In this document: positions 25,631 through 33,142 of the stretch, piece after piece
Numbering within the stretch: position 1 is the first letter of the stretch
Layout of the letters: every line of letters starts with the position of its first letter
Source of the DNA: Virgibacillus doumboii
GTDB taxonomy: Bacteria > Bacillota > Bacilli > Bacillales > Amphibacillaceae
Direction: 5' to 3'
Assembly (NCBI RefSeq): GCF_902806455.1
Contig: NZ_CADCWQ010000001.1
Location: forward strand, 930,001-994,000
DNA: 64,000 nt
Notes under the pieces: model-generated
Seen by the model: the letters and a program-made list of their open reading frames with translations, nothing else
Told to the model about the DNA's origin: nothing
The model's database searches: none
Translations under genes and position numbers: made by a program

Positions 25631-27328
25631 GTGAATAAAGTCGACGTTTCCATGAATGAATGGGCTCTTACGCAAGGTATGGTCGGATATAAGAGAATAT
25701 TAGAATCTTACGGTGTAAATGTTCCAACAACGAATGATGGTTTAACTGTTACAAAAGAACAATTAAAGATATTACCTGAAGCGTTTTTCGATTACTTTTT
25801 GAAAAAATACAGTGTTGCCAAAAGGCATGAAAAAGTGCTCGGAAATTGGCACAGCCGCTGGAGAAAAGGGGAGAAAAAGTTTAAATCGGATTTAAACAAA
25901 CGGCTGAAAGATATCGAAACAAAGGTCGGCAAGTATTTTAAAGAGCATGATTCTGGACGCAACGTGATTGATAAAGTAAATCTATATCGGAATGAAAAAG
26001 CGTATAAAGAAGAAATGGACCAATGGCTGGATGAAATAATTGAAGGGCTTAAAATAAAAGAAATAGATGAAAAACTAACTTGCAATACATTTAAAGCAGT
26101 GTATTTCCAACCATATTTTGGTCAACCCAGCTTTTTGAATGTATCCAAGAATTCTCTAACTGTTCATGAACAAAAAGAGTTATTTTCATATGATTACGTT
26201 AAGCCGGTTCTGGATGAATGGGATTTTATGAGACTGATAGAACAAGAAGAACATGAGAAAAGTCTGGAATTATTAAAAAAAGCCAGCAACAAACACCCAC
26301 TTTCATCTTTTAAACAAACATTTAAGAACAAAAGCATTCAAGAGATAAATCAATACATTAACGATGAAATTCTTAAATGTAGTTTGACAGATTTTCCATT
26401 GGGGCTATTTTCATTTGAAGAAAGTGTCTTTTCACCCTTGGCGTTGAGCCTCGGAAATTCCCTGAACTCTACTTGGAATAGTGAAGGCAAGAACTTTTTT
26501 CCAATTAGCGCTCTGGCTAAGTTAGTATTATTTTGCGCACCTGCCGGGGCAACAGTTTCAAATGGCAAGTCTGTGTTTGTGCAGTTTGATGGCTCTTTTG
26601 ATCAAGTTTACCACGCCAATGAACACTATAATACAGAATCTGATGAAGAAAAGCCATTTGATGAAGTCATTTTTGACCTTGTGAGTGAGCAGAAGTTAAG
26701 AGCAGATATGCTTAATAAAAATTATCTTATTCTAGAGTATGAATCGGATTATCAGGCAAAAAAAACGTTATTGGATTATATGATTCTAACCCCAAATCTA
26801 GTAAATCTATTTGAAAGGCACAGTAAGTTGTTTAGTTATTTATTTTATCGGAATCGGGTGACTTTCATCAAATACTTGCTTAAGACAATAGATACGAAAG
26901 CATTTATTTTTGAAACACTTCGGGATAAAATTAAGAACAATTATTCACCATTAGAAGTAATGTTCATGACGATACTGAGGCACTATAATCAATTTTATTT
27001 AAAGGAGGGCGTAAATTATATGGATCCCGAAAAGCAGCAAAAATATATTTGGGTGTTGTATAAGAGTGCAGAAAATGTACGAAATAAAATTGGGCTTAAG
27101 AAAGCTCAAAGAATCGCTTATCGTTTATTAAATTCTGTTCAGGCAGGAAACAGGAATACATTTATGGACACCGTTATGAGAGTCTATATTTCTAGTGACT
27201 TGGAGATGCCGACACTTCTTCTGGAAGCATTACATGAAAAGAACATGGAATTTGAAACAGTTGCAAACGCATGGATTTCCGGATTAATTTCTAAACCAAA
27301 TGAGGAAGGGGAAGTTAAAAATGCCTAA
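25631..27328 (+). CDS. cas8b: Type I-B Cascade large subunit, Cas8 (Cst1-like)
   Basis: 565-residue protein placed exactly where Cascade large subunits stand, between cas6 and cas7. Its sequence is weakly conserved; the assignment to the Cst1/Cas8b group rests on position, length and its Cst2-type Cas7 neighbour. Residues ~60-130 are lysine-rich and helical. Expected roles are PAM recognition and target opening. Start GTG 25631 follows GAGGAGGTGAG. Its last 8 nt overlap cas7. Confidence 0.82.
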   Translation: MNKVDVSMNEWALTQGMVGYKRILESYGVNVPTTNDGLTVTKEQLKILPEAFFDYFLKKYSVAKRHEKVLGNWHSRWRKGEKKFKSDLNKRLKDIETKVGKYFKEHDSGRNVIDKVNLYRNEKAYKEEMDQWLDEIIEGLKIKEIDEKLTCNTFKAVYFQPYFGQPSFLNVSKNSLTVHEQKELFSYDYVKPVLDEWDFMRLIEQEEHEKSLELLKKASNKHPLSSFKQTFKNKSIQEINQYINDEILKCSLTDFPLGLFSFEESVFSPLALSLGNSLNSTWNSEGKNFFPISALAKLVLFCAPAGATVSNGKSVFVQFDGSFDQVYHANEHYNTESDEEKPFDEVIFDLVSEQKLRADMLNKNYLILEYESDYQAKKTLLDYMILTPNLVNLFERHSKLFSYLFYRNRVTFIKYLLKTIDTKAFIFETLRDKIKNNYSPLEVMFMTILRHYNQFYLKEGVNYMDPEKQQKYIWVLYKSAENVRNKIGLKKAQRIAYRLLNSVQAGNRNTFMDTVMRVYISSDLEMPTLLLEALHEKNMEFETVANAWISGLISKPNEEGEVKNA

Positions 27329-28211
27329 TAATAAAGCGATTACATTTACAGTTGTATTTCGGGCAAATTCATTAAACTATGGTGAAGGAACGGCAAACAT
27401 TTCGGAATTGAAGAAATTCCACCGTGGTGATGGCGGTGTTTACTCTTTTGCATCCAGACAGAGCTTGCGTTATGACATGGTACGTATGGGGAATCAATTT
27501 TTTGACTGGAACCTTGATGTAGTGGACAAAGAACAAAGAGTTATCCAATTTAAGGAGAAATGCACGATTGAAGATTCGGTTGAAATGGATTTGTTTGGCT
27601 ATATGAAAACAAAAGCTAAAACCGGTGCAGCCAAGCGTTCTGCTGTTGTTCGATTAAGTCATGCCATTTCGTTAGAACCATATAAAAGTGATCTTGAGTT
27701 TTTGAATAATATGGGACTTGCTTCACGTATAGACGAAGACTCAAATTTGGCCACAATTGAGCAACATATCAGCTATTATGCTTATACAGCCACAATTGAT
27801 TTATCGCGTGTAGGCATTGATGCGGGCGTTGAGTTAAATACAGAAGAAAAAATCAACCGGGTTAAACAATTTCTTGAAGTGACTAAATTTTTAAATCGGG
27901 AAATTCGAGGCAGACAGGAAAATCTTTCACCATTGTTTGTGATTGGCGGTTCGTACCCAATTCCGAATCCATTCTTCCAAGGTCGGGTATCACTTGATGG
28001 TAAAGATCAATTAAATATTACATCACTGGAAGATACAGTTAATTCAAATGTGTTTGAATCGTCAATTAAAGATAGTACCAATATCGGTTATGTTCGGGGG
28101 ATTTTTGCAAACGAAGAAGAATTTTCTAATATTGCTAACACAGGATCTGTTGATGAATTTTATAAGAAACTGGCAAAACAGGTTGATGAGTATTATGGTG
28201 TTTCAGTATGA
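27321..28211 (+). CDS. cas7: Type I-B Cascade backbone subunit Cas7 (Cst2/DevR family)
   Basis: 296-residue RAMP-fold subunit that binds the crRNA spacer in multiple copies. FRANSLNYGEG, SFASRQSLRYDMV and AAKRSAVVRLSHA are typical of the Cst2/DevR branch, which sets this locus in subtype I-B (Tneap). ATG 27321 with GGAAGGGGAAG is preferred over ATG 27300, which lies inside the cas8 frame overlap. It overlaps cas5 by 4 nt. Confidence 0.93.
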   Translation: MPNNKAITFTVVFRANSLNYGEGTANISELKKFHRGDGGVYSFASRQSLRYDMVRMGNQFFDWNLDVVDKEQRVIQFKEKCTIEDSVEMDLFGYMKTKAKTGAAKRSAVVRLSHAISLEPYKSDLEFLNNMGLASRIDEDSNLATIEQHISYYAYTATIDLSRVGIDAGVELNTEEKINRVKQFLEVTKFLNREIRGRQENLSPLFVIGGSYPIPNPFFQGRVSLDGKDQLNITSLEDTVNSNVFESSIKDSTNIGYVRGIFANEEEFSNIANTGSVDEFYKKLAKQVDEYYGVSV

Positions 28212-28918
28212 AAGTATTGAGAATCAAAGCCTTTCAGGAAACCGTGTGCTATAAAAAACCTTTTGCTAATAAGGTAACCGAAACTTACCCGCTCCCGCCT
28301 TATTCGACCGTAAAAGGAATGCTACACGCTGTTTTGAATGCGGACAGGTTGATACCATTTTCGTTATCCGTACAAGGGGATTTTGAAAGTCAGCTTGTTG
28401 ATTATCGAAAAACGTATTTTGTAAAGAAGCATGAATTTGCAATGCCTATTGTTTTAGATGGAATTGTGAGTGAAGCGCCTTCTTACTCGAGTAATGTTAT
28501 GACGTCTATGCCACTGTATACTCATATGCTGTATAATGTGCAGCTCGTAGTCCATATCAAAGCCGAGGAGCGAATTTTGGATGAAATATATGATGGTTTC
28601 AAGAAAATAAGCTCATTTTTATCATTAGGCAGACATGAGGATTTGCTTCGTGTTGATGAGGTTGAGTTTGTTGAGCTTAAGGAGACAGATGAATGTACGA
28701 CGAAGCATTCCATTTATATACCAAAGGAATATGTAGAAGAAGAAGGTTTGGGAGTTCCATATTTATTAAACTGGACTTACACAATTAAAAAAGGTATTAG
28801 GGAGTGGGATAAAATACCGTCTATTTATATTCCACAGAATGAAGAAATTAATGAAGAGTATTTTAACAATCAAATCTTTGTTGACAGTGATAACTATCCG
28901 GTTTTCTGGAACCAGTAG
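28208..28918 (+). CDS. cas5: Type I-B Cascade subunit Cas5
   Basis: 236-residue Cas5, which binds the 5' tag of the crRNA. The N-terminal segment LRIKAFQETVCYKKPFANKV followed by YPLPPYSTVKGMLHAVL is the Cas5 family pattern (PPYSTVKGML in particular). It is coupled to cas7 by ATGA overlap. A stem-loop separates it from cas3. Confidence 0.93.
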   Translation: MKVLRIKAFQETVCYKKPFANKVTETYPLPPYSTVKGMLHAVLNADRLIPFSLSVQGDFESQLVDYRKTYFVKKHEFAMPIVLDGIVSEAPSYSSNVMTSMPLYTHMLYNVQLVVHIKAEERILDEIYDGFKKISSFLSLGRHEDLLRVDEVEFVELKETDECTTKHSIYIPKEYVEEEGLGVPYLLNWTYTIKKGIREWDKIPSIYIPQNEEINEEYFNNQIFVDSDNYPVFWNQ

Positions 28919-28923
28919 ACAAC

Positions 28924-28951
28924 AGCCAATGGGTTCTGTCCCCCATTGGCT
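28924..28951 (+). terminator. Stem-loop between cas5 and cas3
   Basis: AGCCAATGGG and CCCATTGGCT form a perfect 10-bp stem with an 8-nt loop, followed by ATTTTG. It starts 5 nt after the cas5 stop. The T-run is weak, so it may be an attenuator or an mRNA-stabilising hairpin that lowers cas3 relative to Cascade. Confidence 0.6.
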
Positions 28952-28973
28952 ATTTTGTAAAGAGGTGATTAAA

Positions 28974-31199
28974 ATGCTGATTGCAAAAACGTGGCCTAGG
29001 CTGGAAACTTTGATGGAACATACGGACGAGCTATTGGATAGGTTTAATGTTTTGAAAAGAGCATACTATGAAAAAATTCCTGATGAGAGAATATGGGGTA
29101 TTTTGTATAAGGCAGCACAATATCATGATCTAGGAAAAATAAATAATGATTTTCAGGTAAAAATGCATAATGCACTTAAAACAAATGAAGTGGTTCATCC
29201 ATCTAAATTTGGTCATATTCCACATAATTATTTATCACCATTCTTCTTACCTGTTTCCAATTGGGATCTCAGTAAAGATGAAAGAAGGGTGCTTGTGCAG
29301 GCAATTGCCTATCACCATGAGCGAAATACACAACCGGATGTAACATTTTTAACTAAGGTTTATGAGGAAGAACTCATGAATCACTTCAATAAGATTGCAT
29401 GTGAAATGGAAGTAGATGTACCAGAAAAGAATCAAAAAAAATATAAAATCACTAATCCTTTAAAGCCTAAGGACCGAATTACAGAAATAAAAGATGGCAA
29501 GGACACATATTACCTGTACATCCTAATAAAAGGATTACTTCATCGCTTAGACCACGCAGCGTCTGCCCATGTTCCAATAGAAGTTGACACCGATGTTAAT
29601 ATCGCTGAATTAACCTACAATTATATGCAGGAAAACTTTGGCCGGAAAGCACTTCGACCACTCCAAGAATTTACATACAAAAATCAGGATAAGAATCTCA
29701 TTATAATCGCCCAGACAGGAATGGGGAAAACAGAAGCCTCCTTGCTTTGGGCCGGGAAAGATAAAACATTTTTTACTCTTCCGATACGCGTTTCATTAAA
29801 TGCACTTTTTGATCGAGTTCATAGTGATATAAATTATAAAAATGTTGGATTGCTGCATGGGACCAGTGCTTCACACCTTGATAAAAATGGTGAAGAGGAC
29901 TGGGAAGTGATTTATGACCAGTCCAAAAACTTTTCAAATAAGCTATTGTTCACAACGATTGATCAAATATTGAAATTTCCGTTTAAGTTTAAAGGCTATG
30001 AGAAGTTTTTTGCTACAATGGCTTATTCCAAAGTCATTATTGATGAAATACAGGCATACAACCCGTGGATAGTTGCGGTACTTCTCAAGGCAATTGAGAT
30101 GATTCATAAAATTGGTGGAAAATTCATGATTATGACGGCCACAATGCCGCAAATCTATTTGGATGAATTGGCTGAAAGAGGGGTCCTAGATGAAAACACG
30201 ATAAATAATGGATTTGTAGATGAATCTTTTATTAGGCATAGAATAAGCTTACAAGATATGGCGATTAGTAGAGATGCAGATCTCATAATAGAAATGGCAT
30301 CAAATCAAAAGGTACTGGTTATTGTTAATACTGTTGATCGTGCAATAGAACTTTATAAGCAATTTGAGGGTAAAAACGTTCATTTATTGCATTCCCGATT
30401 TATACAACGTGATCGTGCTCTGTTAGAAAATGAGATAAAACGATTTGCTGATGAAGAAGAAAATGGTATTTGGATTACTACACAACTGGTAGAAGCGTCA
30501 ATAGATATTGACTTTGATGTCTTATTTACTGAGCTTTCTACCATTGACAGTTTATTACAACGGTTTGGCCGTTGCTATCGCAAACGGAAACTGGATCATG
30601 ATAATCCAAATGTATTTATTTATACGGAAGATGTATCCGGTAGAAAGTATGTTTACGATGAAGATATTTTAGATTTAACTGAAAAGTATATACTATCATT
30701 CAATGGAAAACAATTAAACGAAAAGGACAAGGTTGATCTAGTAAAAAGAATATATTCAAAAGAAGAATTGAACGGCACAAAATTTTATGAGGATTTCCAA
30801 CATGCTGTCCATAAATTAAATCACTTAGAGGATTACCAATATACAAATGATGAGGCTCAAAAAATTCTTCGTGGAATTCAATCGGTTAATGTTATTCCAA
30901 GAAATATATATGATGAACTAATAGATTTGCTTGAAGCTTTGGAAAAAGAAAAAGATTCAAAGAAACGTACGGGGCTACGACTAGAGATAGATAAATATAC
31001 GCTCTCTATTCCAGATTATAAACATAAAAATGAAAGAACGCCAATTGATTTTTATCAGACAGGTAAAGACGGGCGAAAATACAATATACTGCCAAACATT
31101 GAAGTATTAGATGTTGACTATGAGTTTGATCTTATCACCTTGAGTGGGACAGGTTTGAGCGGAAATACTGAATCGGGAAACACAATAATATTTGATTGA
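28974..31199 (+). CDS. cas3: CRISPR-associated helicase-nuclease Cas3 with HD domain
   Basis: 741-residue effector that degrades DNA opened by Cascade. The HD nuclease is N-terminal (AAQYHDLGKINNDF; AIAYHHERN). The helicase core follows, with Walker A in AQTGMGKTEA, motif II IIDEIQAY, motif III MTATMP and motif VI QRFGRCYRKR. ATG 28974 with AGAGGTGAT is the true start; the open frame back to 28839 runs inside cas5 and is not used. The stop overlaps the cas4 leader. Confidence 0.95.
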   Translation: MLIAKTWPRLETLMEHTDELLDRFNVLKRAYYEKIPDERIWGILYKAAQYHDLGKINNDFQVKMHNALKTNEVVHPSKFGHIPHNYLSPFFLPVSNWDLSKDERRVLVQAIAYHHERNTQPDVTFLTKVYEEELMNHFNKIACEMEVDVPEKNQKKYKITNPLKPKDRITEIKDGKDTYYLYILIKGLLHRLDHAASAHVPIEVDTDVNIAELTYNYMQENFGRKALRPLQEFTYKNQDKNLIIIAQTGMGKTEASLLWAGKDKTFFTLPIRVSLNALFDRVHSDINYKNVGLLHGTSASHLDKNGEEDWEVIYDQSKNFSNKLLFTTIDQILKFPFKFKGYEKFFATMAYSKVIIDEIQAYNPWIVAVLLKAIEMIHKIGGKFMIMTATMPQIYLDELAERGVLDENTINNGFVDESFIRHRISLQDMAISRDADLIIEMASNQKVLVIVNTVDRAIELYKQFEGKNVHLLHSRFIQRDRALLENEIKRFADEEENGIWITTQLVEASIDIDFDVLFTELSTIDSLLQRFGRCYRKRKLDHDNPNVFIYTEDVSGRKYVYDEDILDLTEKYILSFNGKQLNEKDKVDLVKRIYSKEELNGTKFYEDFQHAVHKLNHLEDYQYTNDEAQKILRGIQSVNVIPRNIYDELIDLLEALEKEKDSKKRTGLRLEIDKYTLSIPDYKHKNERTPIDFYQTGKDGRKYNILPNIEVLDVDYEFDLITLSGTGLSGNTESGNTIIFD

Positions 31200-31213
31200 C
31201 AGGAGTTGATGAA

Positions 31214-31708
31214 ATGGTTAGTGGCGTTCATATCCAGTATTATTTTGTTTGTCATCGGAAGCTTTGGTTATTCTCCAAAAACATTCAACTCGAAGAAGGT
31301 CATGAACGTGTACAAACGGGGAAAATATTACATGAACGTGCTTATAAAAATTCAGACAAGAAAGAACTTGCAGTGGATAATTTAAAAATAGATGCAATTG
31401 ATGGTGAGTATGTAAGGGAAGTCAAAGTTTCAAGCAAAATGACTAAGGCAGATAGATTGCAGTTATTGTTCTATCTATATGAACTCAAAAAACGCGGACT
31501 AAACAAAAAAGGCTTAATCAGTTATACCAAAGAAAAAAGAACGGAAGAGGTAGTTTTAAAAGAGGAAGACGAAAAAGAATTGGAAAACATAATTGAAGAT
31601 ATTTATCAGATTATGGAACAGCCTTATCCACCTGAAGTCATTAATTCGCCTATTTGCACAAAGTGTGCCTATTATGATTTTTGTTATGCGGAAGAAGGTG
31701 AGGAGTAA
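31214..31708 (+). CDS. cas4: CRISPR adaptation exonuclease Cas4
   Basis: 164-residue RecB-like, iron-sulfur protein that trims prespacers and helps choose the PAM. The lone N-terminal Cys is in FVCHRKLW, the C-terminal cluster in CTKCAYYDFC, and the nuclease residues in DAIDGEYVREVKVS. ATG 31214 after AGGAG is preferred over TTG 31196. The cas1 ATG follows the stop without a gap. Confidence 0.93.
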   Translation: MVSGVHIQYYFVCHRKLWLFSKNIQLEEGHERVQTGKILHERAYKNSDKKELAVDNLKIDAIDGEYVREVKVSSKMTKADRLQLLFYLYELKKRGLNKKGLISYTKEKRTEEVVLKEEDEKELENIIEDIYQIMEQPYPPEVINSPICTKCAYYDFCYAEEGEE

Positions 31709-32698
31709 ATGAATAAAGATTATTTTATTTTTAATAGCGGCCGAATGCGAAGGAAGAATAATACGTTCTACTTTATAGATGAAGAAGAAAATAAAAAATC
31801 GTTGCCTGTTCATCAGATGGAAAACATATATGTATTTGGCAAGGTAGATTTCAATACTAGCTTTTTAGATTTGCTTACAAAACATAATGTCAGGATTCAC
31901 TTCTATAATTATTACGGTTTTTATTATGGCACGTATTATCCTCGTTCAAAGAAAGTTTCTGGTTTTACAGTCGTTAATCAAAGCAGACATTATTTAGAAA
32001 AGGATAAAAGGGAATATCTGGTAAAGCAATTTGTTTATAGCAGTGCTTTTCACATGCTTCGTAATCTAAGGAATTATAAAAAGTACGAAGAAGTAAATTT
32101 GGTGATTGAGAATATTCAATCAAATCTTGAATTATTAAAGAATGTTAAGCGTGTGCCTGAAATTATGGGTGTTGAAGGAACGCTGAGACAACTCTATTAT
32201 TCTGCCTTTAATTATTTTTTACCGGAAGAATTTGCATTTGACACAAGGACAAAACGACCACCTAAAGACCCCCTTAACGCTTTAATTTCGTTCGGGAATA
32301 GTATGTGTTATACAACCGTGTTAACCGAGATCTATAAAACTCATTTGGACCCGACGGTTAGTTTTTTGCATGAACCATCAACTAAAAGATTTTCATTAAG
32401 TTTGGATATTGCAGAGATTTTCAAGCCGTTATTAGTGGATTCGGTTATTTTTGCATTACTCAATCGAAAACAAATAAATATATCAGATTTTGAATTTTTG
32501 GAGGAAATGGTCATACTTAATGATTCAGGGAAGAAGAAGTTTATTAAGGAATGGAATGATAAACTGGGCACAACTATACGACATCGGAAGCTAAAGCGAA
32601 ATGTTTCCTATAAGTATTTCATCAGATTAGAGTGCTATAAGCTGATAAAGCATTTTATTGGTGATCAAAACTATAAACCTTTAAAAGCGTGGTGGTAA
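31709..32698 (+). CDS. cas1: CRISPR integrase Cas1
   Basis: 329-residue integrase of new spacers, metal-dependent. The N-terminal beta domain begins YFIFNSGRMRRKNN. Catalytic residues are visible as Glu in PEIMGVEGTLR, His in VSFLHEPSTKRFS, and the following LDIAEIFKPLLVD. Length is standard. The cas2 ATG overlaps its stop (TAATG). Confidence 0.97.
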   Translation: MNKDYFIFNSGRMRRKNNTFYFIDEEENKKSLPVHQMENIYVFGKVDFNTSFLDLLTKHNVRIHFYNYYGFYYGTYYPRSKKVSGFTVVNQSRHYLEKDKREYLVKQFVYSSAFHMLRNLRNYKKYEEVNLVIENIQSNLELLKNVKRVPEIMGVEGTLRQLYYSAFNYFLPEEFAFDTRTKRPPKDPLNALISFGNSMCYTTVLTEIYKTHLDPTVSFLHEPSTKRFSLSLDIAEIFKPLLVDSVIFALLNRKQINISDFEFLEEMVILNDSGKKKFIKEWNDKLGTTIRHRKLKRNVSYKYFIRLECYKLIKHFIGDQNYKPLKAWW

Positions 32699-32964
32699 TG
32701 ATGTACGTTATCATAACATATGATGTTGGGGTCAAGCGTGTCGGGAAAGTGTGCAAAAAGTTAAAAGAGTATCTTACCTGGTCGCAAAATTCCGTGTTTG
32801 AAGGAGAAATTACGAAAACATTATTACTTCAATGTATGAACGAACTTGAATCAATAATCAATCCAAATGTAGATTCTATATATCTATATGAAGTACGAAA
32901 TCCGAACCATATTAAAAAGACAGCATACGGTGTGGAAAAGTCATTTGACGACATGTTTTTATAA
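32698..32964 (+). CDS. cas2: CRISPR adaptation protein Cas2
   Basis: 88-residue Cas2 with the N-terminal beta strand MYVIITYDVGVKR and the following RVGKVCKKLKEYL, the usual ferredoxin-fold pattern; EGEIT is kept. It bridges two Cas1 dimers in the adaptation complex. ATG 32698 overlaps cas1, and ATG 32701 is an equally possible start. It is the last cas gene before the leader. Confidence 0.97.
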   Translation: MMYVIITYDVGVKRVGKVCKKLKEYLTWSQNSVFEGEITKTLLLQCMNELESIINPNVDSIYLYEVRNPNHIKKTAYGVEKSFDDMFL

Positions 32965-32971
32965 GCTGTAC

Positions 32972-33142
32972 TTGCAGTAAACCTTCAATTTATAGAAATA
33001 ATGTAAAAACATTGATATACTGGGATTGAGGATTTGTTTTCTCAGTATTTTGTATTTAAGACTAGTGGTTTACTGCAAAAGTGACTTAATCTTAGTTCCA
33101 TGAATGTTGATTTCATGGGGTTTTTTAGGTGAATTTTGTAGG
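32972..33142 (+). promoter_or_regulatory. CRISPR leader
   Basis: The 178 nt between cas2 and repeat 1. It contains an extended -10 (TGA TATACT, 33013-33021), a 12-bp inverted repeat TTGCAGTAAACC (32972-32983) and GGTTTACTGCAA (33067-33078), and a hairpin CCATGAA/TTCATGG followed by GGTTTTTT (33098-33126). The last looks like a terminator only 16 nt before the array. Leader-end position agrees with the degenerate repeats at the far end. Confidence 0.8.

Noticed and set aside
28839..28973. N-terminal extension of cas3
   Set aside because: The extension lies within cas5 and the hairpin after it; ATG 28974 has a good ribosome site and begins at the family N-terminus.
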